From Streptomyces canus (GTDB lineage Bacteria; Actinomycetota; Actinomycetes; Streptomycetales; Streptomycetaceae), in assembly GCF_030816965.1 (NCBI RefSeq), contig NZ_JAUSYQ010000002.1, forward strand, positions 248,001-312,000: 64,000 nt of DNA, written 5' to 3'. Below, one piece after another: positions 42,985 to 50,849 of the stretch. The translations under genes were made by a program, and so were the position numbers. Position 1 is the first letter of the stretch; every line of letters starts with the position of its first letter. A model generated the notes under the pieces. The model had not been told where the DNA came from, did no database searches, and was given only the letters and a program-made list of their open reading frames with translations.

Positions 42985-43596
42985 ATGACAGCACCCAAGG
43001 AGAACCAGACCACCCGCCGCCGCGCCCCCGCCATGTCGCCGGAGGAGCGGCGCGCGATGATCATCCAGACCGCGATCCCGCTGATCGCCGAGTACGGTGC
43101 CGCGGTGACGACCGCGAAGATCGCCCGCGCCGCGGGCATCGGCGAGGGAACGATCTTCCGGGTCTTCGCCGACAAGGACGAGCTGCTGCGGGCCTGCATG
43201 GCCGAGGCACTCTCCCCCGAGCACGCGATTCGCGAACTCGACGCGATCGACGTGTCCCAGCCCCTGCCCGACCGGCTCGCGGAGGCGGCCGAGGCACTGC
43301 AGGCACACCTGTCCAGGATGGGCGCGATCGCGGGCTCGCTGGGGCATGGCGGCGGCAAGCACCCCGGTACGGTGCGCGGCGCGGGCCGCACCGAGTCGAC
43401 GACCCGTATCCGCGCGGCCCTGGCGGATCTGCTGGAGCCCGACAGGGCCGCTCTGCGCCGGCCGCCGGAGCAGATCGCGGCCCTCTTCTTCGGGCTGCTC
43501 TTCACCCAGCCGCGTACGGACGACGAGCCCGACCTGACCCCACAGGAGCTGGTGGAGGTCTTCCTGCACGGGGCGCTCTCGGAGGGCCCCAAGTGA
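42985..43596 (+). CDS. TetR-family regulator
   Basis: The 203-residue protein has the helix-turn-helix MIIQTAIPLIAEYGAAVTTA, KIARAAGIGEGTIFRVFADK and a variable ligand domain. It starts at ATG 42985 without a ribosome site, consistent with the leaderless promoter just upstream. The GTG of the next gene overlaps its stop (GTGA), so it controls its own small membrane partner. Confidence 0.9.
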   Translation: MTAPKENQTTRRRAPAMSPEERRAMIIQTAIPLIAEYGAAVTTAKIARAAGIGEGTIFRVFADKDELLRACMAEALSPEHAIRELDAIDVSQPLPDRLAEAAEALQAHLSRMGAIAGSLGHGGGKHPGTVRGAGRTESTTRIRAALADLLEPDRAALRRPPEQIAALFFGLLFTQPRTDDEPDLTPQELVEVFLHGALSEGPK

Positions 43597-44069
43597 GCGT
43601 GAGGAGAAGGCGCCTGGGGGTTGCGGCCCTGGCCGTCCTGGCCCCCGTCCTGGTGTGGCTGGTCGCGGACCCCCTGCTGGGGCACCGGCTGCGGATCACC
43701 GACGGCGAGCAGACACTCGACATCGGCGCCGTGCCTGTGGGCGTCCTCGCACTGCTCGCGTCGCTCTCCGGCTGGGGACTGCTGGCCGCCCTGGAGCGGT
43801 TCGGGGCGCGGCGCGCCCGCGCCATCTGGACCGGGGTGGCCGGCGCCGTACTGGCCGTTTCCTTCCTGCCGTTCATCGGCGACGGCATGGACAGCGGCAC
43901 CCGGGTCTCCCTCGCTCTGATGCACCTGGCAGTGGCGGCGGTTCTGGTCCCGGGGCTGGGCGGCAGGTCCCCCAGGTCGCGAGCCGATGCCGAAAGGGGG
44001 TGGCCACCAGCACCAAGTACGGCGCGAACAGCCTCAGACGGAGGCGGTGTGTCGCGCGGTCGGGCGTGA
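43593..44069 (+). CDS. DUF6069-like four-helix membrane protein, tail possibly altered
   Basis: The 158-residue protein is coupled to the TetR gene (GTGA). About four membrane spans are visible (LGVAALAVLAPVLVWLVADP, IGAVPVGVLALLASLSGWGL, GVAGAVLAVSFLPFIGDGMD, SLALMHLAVAAVLVPGLG). Residues after ~130 (SPRSRADAERGWPPAP...) are polar and low-complexity, and the sequence behind them leads into IS remnants. The natural C-terminus may therefore have been replaced. Confidence 0.7.
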   Translation: MSVRRRRLGVAALAVLAPVLVWLVADPLLGHRLRITDGEQTLDIGAVPVGVLALLASLSGWGLLAALERFGARRARAIWTGVAGAVLAVSFLPFIGDGMDSGTRVSLALMHLAVAAVLVPGLGGRSPRSRADAERGWPPAPSTARTASDGGGVSRGRA

Positions 44070-44100
44070 CCGGTGTGACGATTCGGCCGTTCGGGAGGGT

Positions 44101-44205
44101 GTGAGTACCCGGCCGTGGACCGTGGACGCCGACTGGTGGATGCTGATCGAGCCGCTGCTGCCGCCGTGGCCGGAGCGCTCATCGAGGCCTCGCCCGGTGG
44201 CTGAC
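44101..44205 (+). mobile_element. IS5/IS402-type transposase N-terminal scrap
   Basis: From GTG 44101 the frame reads STRPWTVDADWWMLIEPLLP then PWPERSSRPRPVADR, the standard start of IS402-type transposases (W.V.D..W.LIEPLLPPWP). Homology ends by about 44205, where another element's scrap begins. Confidence 0.75.
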
Positions 44206-44240
44206 CGGCCGCAGGACCGTCCCGCCATCGGCCGAGCCTC

Positions 44241-44410
44241 GTGAGCTGCTTGACGAATGGGCATCCGTGCGCCCGTACTCCAGCAACGCCGAACGCACCG
44301 AAGCTCCGGCCGACTTCGTCCACACCTACAACTACCACCGGTGCCACACCGCACTCGACGGCCAACCACCCATCAGCCGCGTCAACAACCCTTGGGTCAA
44401 TACAACTAGC
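44241..44410 (+). mobile_element. IS481-type transposase C-terminal scrap
   Basis: ELLDEWASVRPYSSNAERTE followed by FVHTYNYHRCHTALDGQPPI and SRVNN is the C-terminal end of IS481 transposases (integrase-core tail with YNhHRcHtaLgg.pPisRv). The catalytic Asp residues are lost. It directly abuts the IS402 scrap. From 44411 to 44829 I see no gene. Confidence 0.75.
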
Positions 44411-44829
44411 TCGGGGGAACCGGCGGGCCGGCACTGGCTCGACGGTGCCACAGCTGCCCAGCTGACGGGCACTGTGTCGGCGAAATGGCGATCCGGTTCT
44501 TTGTGTCAGGAGCGTACGAGCGGGGGCTGGCGACGAAGGTGCTGTGCGCGGCCCGGACCGCGTCGGCTCGCCGGTCGCTGCCGGCAGTACATTGGGCGGC
44601 GAATTCCGCGGATGTCAACGCCCCCGCGCGGACTCTCCACCTCGAGCTCGAGTGCCTCCCGCGACCCGAGCGGTCCCGCGCCGCTCTTCACCCGAGCCGA
44701 CATCGGCGACATCGCCTGCGGTCTCAAGGCATGCGCGTTCGATTGCCGGACCTGACTGACGAGCTGACCTGACCGACCGGCACCTGGTCCTGCGGGGACA
44801 CGCCTGCCCGCACGCTGGGGGAACGCGGG

Positions 44830-45495
44830 CTAGCGTTTACCGACGGTGTAGGTCAGATGGGTCACTCGGGACGATGCGTCGGCCCCGGTCTGGGCGAGAG
44901 AGAGGCGGTCGGGGTCCACGCGGTCGAACAGGCGGATGCCGGTGCCGAACAGTACGGGTGCGAGGGTGATGGAGAACTCGTCGATCACGCCGCTGTCCAG
45001 ATACTCCTGGATCGTCTCGGCGCCGCCTGCGATGCGCACGTCGCGGTCACGGGCTGCCTCGCGGGCCTTGTCGAGGGCGCTCCCGATGCCGTCGTTGACG
45101 AAGTGGAAGGTGGTACCGCCCGGCCGCTCCCACGGGTCACGCCGGGTGTGGGTGACGACGAAAACCGGGGTGTGGAACGGCGCCTCCTCCGGCCATGCCG
45201 GCTCGCCGGCCTCGAACATGCGCTTGCCCATGACACTCGCGCCGGTGCGCTCGTACGTCGCCCGTGCGATGTCGTTGTCGAGTCCTTCCTCGCCGCCCTC
45301 GCCGAGCTTGAGGTTCTCCCGGAACCACCGCTGCGGGAAGGCCCACGCCTGCAGTTCCGCCCACCTCGACATCCAGCGCCTGACCCTCGGATCGTCCTGC
45401 TTCTCGGGCGAGAAGGCGTCCTCGGGCGGCACGGGCTCGGGTGCCATGAAGCCGTCGAGCGACATCGTCACGCTGAAGAACACCTTCCCGGCCAT
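44830..45495 (-). CDS. dihydrofolate-reductase/RibD-fold protein
   Basis: The 221-residue protein has the start GKVFFSVTMSLDGFMAPEPV, ASVMGKRMFEAGEP in the middle and DVRIAGGAETIQEYLDSGVI, DEFSITLAPVLFGTGIRLF near the end. These are the RibD C-terminal/DHFR-like family motifs for NADPH binding. The physiological substrate is unknown. It is the third gene of an ArsR-SRPBCC-DHFR operon, and its ATG overlaps the SRPBCC stop (TGATG). Confidence 0.88.
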   Translation of the reverse strand: MAGKVFFSVTMSLDGFMAPEPVPPEDAFSPEKQDDPRVRRWMSRWAELQAWAFPQRWFRENLKLGEGGEEGLDNDIARATYERTGASVMGKRMFEAGEPAWPEEAPFHTPVFVVTHTRRDPWERPGGTTFHFVNDGIGSALDKAREAARDRDVRIAGGAETIQEYLDSGVIDEFSITLAPVLFGTGIRLFDRVDPDRLSLAQTGADASSRVTHLTYTVGKR

Positions 45496-46031
45496 CAGCT
45501 CTCCGCTTCCTTCGGGGTGGTCTCACTGCGGCCGGTGTCGTTCCGGGTGAGTTCGGCGACGTAGGCCGCCAAGTTGTTCAGGGTCTGCTCGCCGCCCTCG
45601 ATCGCGCGGTACTTCTCCACCGCCTCGTCGCGGAGTTCCTTGCTGGGGAACACCGTGCGCATCACGATCCGGGTGTCGTCGCCGGCCGACTGGAAGGCCA
45701 GGACCGACTCGAATGCGTTGGGGTCGTCGCGGGACTCGCCGTGCAGCAGCGCGATCCGCTCCGGCGGGACGATCTCCCGCCAGGTGATCCACTCCTGGTA
45801 GTCGGTCCCGTCCGGCCCGTGCATCACGAAGTCCCAGGCCCCGCCGACGCGGAACTCGAAGGACCGCGTCGTGGTGGTGAACCCTTCCGGTCCCCACCAT
45901 CGCGCCAGGTGCCGGACCTGCGTGAACGCCTCGAACACCAGCTCCCGTGGGGCGCCGATGGCCCGGGAGATCACGATCTCGCGCTCCGCCCTAATGCGGT
46001 CGGACTCAGCGCCGCTGCTGGTCGTCGTCAT
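45495..46031 (-). CDS. AHSA1/SRPBCC-domain protein
   Basis: The 178-residue protein shows the AHSA1 (Aha1/CalC-type) features EIVISRAIGAPRELVFEAFT, HLARWWGPEGFTTTTRSFEF, RVGGAWDFVMHGPDGTDYQE and a C-terminal helix (AVEKYRAIEGGEQTLNNLAA). It binds a hydrophobic ligand or acts in stress response; the exact role is unknown. Its start lies 26 nt inside the ArsR gene, so expression is tightly coupled. Confidence 0.88.
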   Translation of the reverse strand: MTTTSSGAESDRIRAEREIVISRAIGAPRELVFEAFTQVRHLARWWGPEGFTTTTRSFEFRVGGAWDFVMHGPDGTDYQEWITWREIVPPERIALLHGESRDDPNAFESVLAFQSAGDDTRIVMRTVFPSKELRDEAVEKYRAIEGGEQTLNNLAAYVAELTRNDTGRSETTPKEAES

Positions 46032-46377
46032 TCGCTGGTTCCTCCTGTCTTGCCTGTTGCAGATCTCGCACGTACTCGTTCAGCCGGTCGAAGCTCTCGC
46101 TCCAGAACCGCTCGAAGCCGCCCACCCACTCGTGGACCGGGCGCAGCCCGCGGGCGTCCAGGCCGTACAGCCGCTGCTTGCCCGCCCCGCGGACCCGCAC
46201 GAGGCCTACCTCCCGGAGAACCCGCAGGTGCTTGGACGCCTGCGGCTGCGTCATCCCCAGGTCCTGCGCCAGGTCGGTCACCGGCCGCTCGCCGCCCCGG
46301 AGCAGCAGCAGGATCTCCCGCCGCTGCGGTTCGGCGATCGCGTTGAACGCGTCCGAGGTTGTTGCCGCTCGTGCCAT
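46006..46377 (-). CDS. ArsR-family regulator
   Basis: The 123-residue protein has a winged helix (AIAEPQRREILLLLRGGERP, VTDLAQDLGMTQPQASKHLR, VLREVGLVRVRGAGKQRLYG) and no Cys metal site, like the ArsR partners of AHSA1 proteins. It leads the operon with the SRPBCC and DHFR-fold genes. ATG 46377 has no ribosome site and sits at the predicted transcription start of the promoter immediately upstream. Confidence 0.9.
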   Translation of the reverse strand: MARAATTSDAFNAIAEPQRREILLLLRGGERPVTDLAQDLGMTQPQASKHLRVLREVGLVRVRGAGKQRLYGLDARGLRPVHEWVGGFERFWSESFDRLNEYVRDLQQARQEEPANDDDQQRR

Positions 46378-46383
46378 GACGTC

Positions 46384-46411
46384 ATCATATGCCTATATCG
46401 GCATGCGTCAA
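46384..46411 (-). promoter_or_regulatory. leaderless promoter and operator of the ArsR operon
   Basis: On the minus strand TTGACG (46411-46406) and TATGAT (46389-46384) are 16 nt apart, and the ATG at 46377 lies 7 nt after the -10. A near-perfect 16-bp palindrome (plus strand ATGCCTATATCGGCAT, 46389-46404, 14 of 16 symmetric) fills the spacer: an autoregulatory ArsR site. Confidence 0.65.
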
Positions 46412-46842
46412 CGCTCAGTGGCCCCGCCGCGTCAGGGCTGTGTGACAGGTCGAAGACCACGGAACAGCGCCACCTCAACCCGCCCGGCCTGCGACCAACG
46501 TTTCCCGCAGGGCCGACTGCATCCCATACGGTCCGGACGGCGCCGTACGGTCCGGGACTCGGGCTCGCGCAGCACAGGCCGCTCGGTCGCGATCGGGGCA
46601 GGGGCCGGGCGACGGGTCCCAGCTCAGTCATGCCGGGCGGTCGGCCCATCGGCCGGCTCGGTACTGAGCTGGGTGGTCGCCGGCCGTGGCAGCAGCGGGC
46701 TCACGAAGAGGCGCCAGGCTTGCGGAGTCACTGTGACGTCGGCGGGCCGAGCCCGCACGCAGCCCGTCACCGGTTCCGTCTCATGCGCCGGGGAAGACCC
46801 CACCGCAGACCGAGACCTCCATGTCGCGCACAAAGCCGTACA
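46412..46842. other. intergenic stretch without a recognisable gene
   Basis: Between the ArsR promoter and the oxidoreductase 3' end no reading frame has homology or a ribosome site. Confidence 0.45.
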
Positions 46843-48039
46843 TCACGCCGACACCCGCGCCGCCCCCTCCGACGCGACCCGGCCGGCCACCACCCGTCGC
46901 CGCCGTACCGGAATGCCCATCGTCGGGTTGGCGACGCCCCAGGCCGCGCCCTTGCAGATCAGCTCCTTGTAACGGGCCGCGAAGCGGCCGGTCAGGGCGT
47001 GGTCCACAGAGCGGTCGTCGGCGGTGACGAACTGGATCAGGCCCTCCTTGCGGCCGAGAGAGATGCACTGGTTGAAGTAGCGCAGCAGGGCGTTCGGGAG
47101 CTTGCCGCCGGTCAGGCGGGCGGCGATGGAGTCGGCGGCCTGCCAGGCCATAGGGGTGCCAGAGGCGCAGGACATGCGCAGCGGCTTGTCACCGGCGCCC
47201 AGTGCGTGGCCGGCGTCGCCGATCACGTACACGTCCGGGTGCGAGATCGAGCGCATCGTCGCGTCGACCACTATGCGCCCGGTGTCCGCTAGTTCGAGGC
47301 TGGTGGCCGCGGCCAGCGGGTGCACCGTGAAGCCCGTGGTCCATACGGTGACGGCAGCCGGGAGGGTCCGGCCGTCCGCGGTCGTGACCTGGTCCGCCTC
47401 GACCGCGGTCACCGCGGCGTTCTCGTACACCGTGATGCCGAGCCTGTCGATGACCTTGCGCAGGTGCGCGCGACCCTTCGGGGAGAGCCAGTCGCCCAGT
47501 CCGGCGCGCGTGACGAGGTTGATGTCGAGGTCCGGGCGGGCCTCGGCCACCTCCGTCGAGAACTCCAGGCCGGTCAGGCCGCCGCCCACGACGAGGACCG
47601 CCTCGCCCTCGGCGAGCCGGCTCAGGCGCTCGCGGAGCCGGAGCGCGCCGGGGCGGCTCGCGATCTGGTGGGCGTGCTCGGCGACACCGGGGACGTCGTT
47701 GTCGTCGGCTCCGCTGCCGAGGGCGTAGACGAGGGTGTCGTACGGCAGTTCCGCCCTCCCCTCGGCGCCCTGCACCGCGACGGTCTTGCGGTCCACGTCG
47801 ATCGACGTGACCTTCGCGATCTTCAGCTCGACTCCCGTGCCCGCGAACATCTCGCGCAGCGGGCGCGGCTTCAGCTCCTGGCCCACAGCCAACTGGTGCA
47901 TCCGGACCCGCTCGACGAAGTCGGGCTCTGCGTTGACGAGGGTGATGGCGACGTCCTCACGACGCAGCCGCTTGGCGAGTCGGCCTGCCGCGATCGCGCC
48001 GGAGTAGCCGGCGCCGAGGACGATGATGCGATGCTGCAT
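46843..48039 (-). CDS. type II NADH dehydrogenase-like FAD oxidoreductase
   Basis: The 398-residue protein has a strong AGGAGCAGG site before ATG. The N-terminal FAD motif is RIIVLGAGYSGAIAAGRLAK and the central NAD(P)H motif EAVLVVGGGLTGLEFSTEVA (~155-175). VYVIGDAGHALG near ~290 is the second FAD motif. Members transfer electrons from NAD(P)H to quinones or small acceptors. It lies 111 nt downstream of the ECF41 sigma gene and carries a candidate ECF41 promoter, so it is the probable partner gene. Confidence 0.9.
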   Translation of the reverse strand: MQHRIIVLGAGYSGAIAAGRLAKRLRREDVAITLVNAEPDFVERVRMHQLAVGQELKPRPLREMFAGTGVELKIAKVTSIDVDRKTVAVQGAEGRAELPYDTLVYALGSGADDNDVPGVAEHAHQIASRPGALRLRERLSRLAEGEAVLVVGGGLTGLEFSTEVAEARPDLDINLVTRAGLGDWLSPKGRAHLRKVIDRLGITVYENAAVTAVEADQVTTADGRTLPAAVTVWTTGFTVHPLAAATSLELADTGRIVVDATMRSISHPDVYVIGDAGHALGAGDKPLRMSCASGTPMAWQAADSIAARLTGGKLPNALLRYFNQCISLGRKEGLIQFVTADDRSVDHALTGRFAARYKELICKGAAWGVANPTMGIPVRRRRVVAGRVASEGAARVSA

Positions 48040-48093
48040 TTTCCTGCTCCTGTCTGCGCGGGTCCGGTGCCTTCTGGCCCGGTCACGCCCCTT

Positions 48094-48121
48094 GAACCGG
48101 GCAGCCCGCCGATTCCTGACA
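48094..48121 (-). promoter_or_regulatory. candidate ECF41-type promoter
   Basis: On the minus strand TGTCAGG (48121-48115) and CGGTTC (48099-48094) are 15 nt apart, ~55 nt before the oxidoreductase ATG. The TGTCA -35 element agrees with the TGTCACA-type -35 known for ECF41 sigma factors; the -10 match to CGTC is weaker. Confidence 0.5.
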
Positions 48122-48131
48122 GGAGACCAGA

Positions 48132-48145
48132 GTGACCTGCGTCAC
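48132..48145. promoter_or_regulatory. Crp-like palindrome
   Basis: GTGACCTGCGTCAC is GTGAC-N4-GTCAC and fits the GTG-N6-GNCAC pattern described for Streptomyces Crp. It lies 6 nt beyond the sigma-factor stop and just upstream of the candidate ECF41 promoter. Confidence 0.4.
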
Positions 48146-48150
48146 AGGAG

Positions 48151-49098
48151 TCAGAGGGCTTCGGTCAGGACCGGAGGACCGAAATCGCCCGCCGCCCAAC
48201 GCTGCGTCGCCCGCTCCAGCTTGTCCGGATTGACCTGGCTGCGCACCGCGACGATGCCCTCGTCCGTGCGCTCCAGGCACATGATGCCGAAGACACGCCC
48301 GTCGACCACCGCGACGACCGCAGGGCCGCCGTTGACCGTGGCGGCATAGAGGTCGGGGGAACCGCCGACCAGGTCCCGCTTGGCCCGGGCCGGCTTGAAC
48401 AACCCGCGCAGGAACTTCGCCACCGCACGTGCGCCCTCGAAGGCACTGGCCCGGGCCGGCACCTTGCCGCCGCCGTCGCCCACCGCGGTGGCGTCCGAGG
48501 TGAGCAGCTTGATCAACGGCTGGGTCTCACCACTGGTCGCCGCAGCGAGGAACTCCTCGACGATCCGGCGCACGGCCGCGTCGTCGATCTCGACCCGCGC
48601 CCTGCCCTGCGCCACATGCTTCTTCGCGCGATGGAAGATCTGCTGGCTAGCCGCCTCACTCAGGTCCAGGATCTCGGCGATCTCCCGGTGGGAGTACGCG
48701 AAGGCCTCGCGAAGCACGTACACCGCCCGCTCGTTGGGCGAGAGCCGCTCCAGGAGGACCATCACGGCGTACGACACCGACTCGCGCTGCTCGACCGTCT
48801 CCGCCGGGCCCAGCAGCGGGTCCCCTTCGAGCAACGGTTCGGGCAGCCACTGGCCGACGTATGTCTCGCGTCGCGCACGGGCCGACGTGAGCTGGTTGAG
48901 GCAGAGGTTGGTGAGCACCTTGGTCAGCCATGCCTCGGGCACCTCGATGCGCCCGACATCGGCGGCCTGCCAGCGCAGATACGTCTCCTGTACGGCGTCC
49001 TCCGACTCGCTCGCCGAGCCGAGCATGCGGTAGGCGATGGCCTCGAGACGCGGCCTGGCCGCCTCGAACCGATCCACGTCACTGAAGGTCAGGGCCAT
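48151..49098 (-). CDS. sigJ: ECF41-family RNA polymerase sigma factor
   Basis: The 315-residue protein has region 2 (RPRLEAIAYRMLGSASESED, AVQETYLRWQ) and region 4 (LSPNERAVYVLREAFAYSHR, EIAEILDLSEAASQQIFHRA). It also has the extra ~110-residue SnoaL-like C-terminal domain that replaces an anti-sigma factor, including the conserved VNPDKL motif. ECF41 factors usually drive their own neighbour, an oxidoreductase, epimerase or carboxymuconolactone decarboxylase; here an FAD oxidoreductase follows. The symbol is by family resemblance to SigJ. Confidence 0.92.
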   Translation of the reverse strand: MALTFSDVDRFEAARPRLEAIAYRMLGSASESEDAVQETYLRWQAADVGRIEVPEAWLTKVLTNLCLNQLTSARARRETYVGQWLPEPLLEGDPLLGPAETVEQRESVSYAVMVLLERLSPNERAVYVLREAFAYSHREIAEILDLSEAASQQIFHRAKKHVAQGRARVEIDDAAVRRIVEEFLAAATSGETQPLIKLLTSDATAVGDGGGKVPARASAFEGARAVAKFLRGLFKPARAKRDLVGGSPDLYAATVNGGPAVVAVVDGRVFGIMCLERTDEGIVAVRSQVNPDKLERATQRWAAGDFGPPVLTEAL

Positions 49099-49131
49099 GC
49101 CAGGATCCTAACCGGCGCAGCGCGCGGTTTC

Positions 49132-49161
49132 ACTGCGACCGTACGGCCGTGCGGTCGCAGT
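49132..49161. promoter_or_regulatory. 30-bp near-perfect palindrome upstream of the sigma gene
   Basis: ACTGCGACCG (49132-49141) and CGGTCGCAGT (49152-49161) are exact complements. The centre TACGGCCGTG is also symmetric except for one base pair, so 28 of 30 positions match. It begins 34 nt upstream of the sigma factor start. It may be an operator or a terminator. The remaining 49162-49512 shows no gene. Confidence 0.5.
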
Positions 49162-49512
49162 CACTCCTCCCCCTCCCATGAGGGGTCTTCTCACTATGCC
49201 GGTTGGGCTTCGCGACGGATCAGCCCGGCCCGTAAAACGTTCAGGAACTTCCTCCCTCTTCTCTGCACATGGCTCGCCCTGCCACCTTGCAATGCGGCCC
49301 CGCCGCACCGGACATGACAGCCATGACCTCGGCACCGAAACAGCAAAGACTGCGCGCAAGGAACAGTTGGCTCCGCTTGTCCGTAGTATCTCCATGCCAA
49401 GGCATTCTGTTGCAGTTACGGCATCCGCGCTGCCAGTGCAGCCCACGCCGCCTGGTTCAGCGTTGCGCTCCGCCTCTGCGTCACGGCCGCACACCGAGGA
49501 AAGGCCAGCATC

Positions 49513-50127
49513 ATGTCCGAGAGCACGACCGACACCACGGGACTGACACACCAGTACAGCACCCAAGTAGCCACCGATCTCGAGACCAACCTCAAGGAGC
49601 AGGAACGCATCAGTGGCGACATCGCTGCCCTGCAACAGCAGTTGGCCGCCCTGCAGCATGATCACAGCGTGCTGGTGAACATCCAGCAGGCGCTCGGCGT
49701 CACTCAGACGACCAAGGAGGCCACGCCCTCGACCGAGACCGCCACGGTGCCGGCTCCTCGGCAGAAGGCCAAGGCCGCACCGCGCAGCAAACAAACCGCA
49801 CGGAAGGCCACCGCCGCGCAGGAAGGCACGACGGCCAAGAAGTCCACCGCCAAGTCCGGGACGAAGGCCGCCCAGCCCACTTTGGTGGGGCTCATCCGCC
49901 GCCACCTCGCCGAGCAGGACGAACCGCGCTCCGCTGCGGAAATCGCCGCCACGCTCGGCCAGGCCCATCCCGAGCGTGACATCAAGACCAAGGTCGTACG
50001 CGTCACCCTCGAGGGGCTTGTGGCCAGGAGCCAGGCCCAGCGCACGAAGCAGGGTTCCTCCGTCTTCTACACCGCACCGGAAGCGGAGACCACTCCAGCG
50101 GCCGAGGCGCAGCCCGAAGAACACTGA
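49513..50127 (+). CDS. coiled-coil/basic-linker/winged-helix protein
   Basis: The 204-residue protein starts at ATG 49513 after GAGGAAAGG. Residues ~18-60 are a coiled coil (ETNLKEQERISGDIAALQQQ). Residues ~65-118 are a Lys/Ala/Thr-rich linker of the kind found in histone-H1-like proteins (ARKATAAQEGTTAKKSTAKS). Residues ~120-185 form a winged-helix-like unit (TLVGLIRRHLAEQDEPRSAA, EIAATLGQAHPERDIKTKVV). It shares the layout of the 195-614 protein. A nucleoid or conditional DNA-binding role is inferred. Confidence 0.75.
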   Translation: MSESTTDTTGLTHQYSTQVATDLETNLKEQERISGDIAALQQQLAALQHDHSVLVNIQQALGVTQTTKEATPSTETATVPAPRQKAKAAPRSKQTARKATAAQEGTTAKKSTAKSGTKAAQPTLVGLIRRHLAEQDEPRSAAEIAATLGQAHPERDIKTKVVRVTLEGLVARSQAQRTKQGSSVFYTAPEAETTPAAEAQPEEH

Positions 50128-50381
50128 CAGGTCGACCACTCGGTCGTGAACGCCCGAGCGCGACACCTCGGCCGGATACGGCTTTGTCGGCTCCCGACCG
50201 CACCGTAGGGCAGGGCGGTCACAGGTCACATCTTCCGGTCCCCGCTCAGGCGGGGACCCGGTCGGGCATGGTGACGAATACCCACGCCGTGGCCCTGCGT
50301 TTGGCGATGTCGGCCCACGACGTGGTCGGCGGGCCCAGCGAGGCCGCACCCCGAACGTGACATGACCGGTGCCCTGTCCTC

Positions 50382-50800
50382 TCACCGCCGGCGCTCCAAG
50401 GGCGTTGTCCGATAGGTGAGTTCGACGAGGGGTAGTCCCTGCTCGCGGGGAGCCACGGCCCGCACGACACGTACTCTCACCCCTGTCCCGGCCACAGCCG
50501 GTTCGGTCCTGGCGATCTGGCAGACCAGGGTGAAGCCCTCGTCCATCGCGACGAACCAGGTGCTGAGCGGCGATTGGCCGATGCGGCGCACGAGGGCCCC
50601 GGCGCCCGTGCTGCGCTCCCGCTTGAAGGCGGTGGAGCCACCGGCCCTCCCGCTTGAAGGCGGTGGGGCCACAGGCGCGGCAGAACGAACGGCGGTAGGC
50701 CGCAGTGCCGCACCAGAGGCAGCTCTGGAAGAGCAGTTCGCTGCGGACCTCCAAGCGGGCGGATCGGCGGTCCCGGTCGTCGCCGCAGGCACGTCATGGT
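50382..50800 (-). pseudogene. DUF35 (zinc-ribbon plus OB-fold) protein, frameshifted
   Basis: The N-terminal zinc ribbon reads EVRSELLFQSCLWCGTAAYR and RSFCRACGPTAFKRE (C-x2-C...C-x2-C). The OB domain reads GALVRRIGQSPLSTWFVAMD and GFTLVCQIARTEP and ends PLERRR. A 31-bp tandem duplication between the two halves shifts the frame and repeats the TAFKRE sequence. Family members assist thiolases or acyl-CoA enzymes. Confidence 0.75.
50616..50671. repeat. 31-bp tandem duplication inside the DUF35 gene
   Basis: CTCCCGCTTGAAGGCGGTGG occurs at 50616-50635 and again at 50647-50666, a 31-nt period, with the match continuing five bases further apart from one substitution. As 31 is not a multiple of three, the second copy breaks the reading frame. 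Confidence 0.8.
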
Positions 50801-50849
50801 CCGTCCGGAACTCGTTGGGTTCGCGGCTGTCTGTTCGTCCTGCTGCATG

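Noticed and set aside
44485..44772. Overlapping 70-95-codon frames between the IS481 scrap and the DHFR-fold gene
   Set aside because: No homology, no start signal, and residue composition of a shifted frame.
49108..50754. 548-codon minus-strand frame under the coiled-coil/winged-helix gene
   Set aside because: Only its first ~35 codons are real (the DUF35 zinc ribbon); the rest is antisense to a gene with its own start signal and domains.
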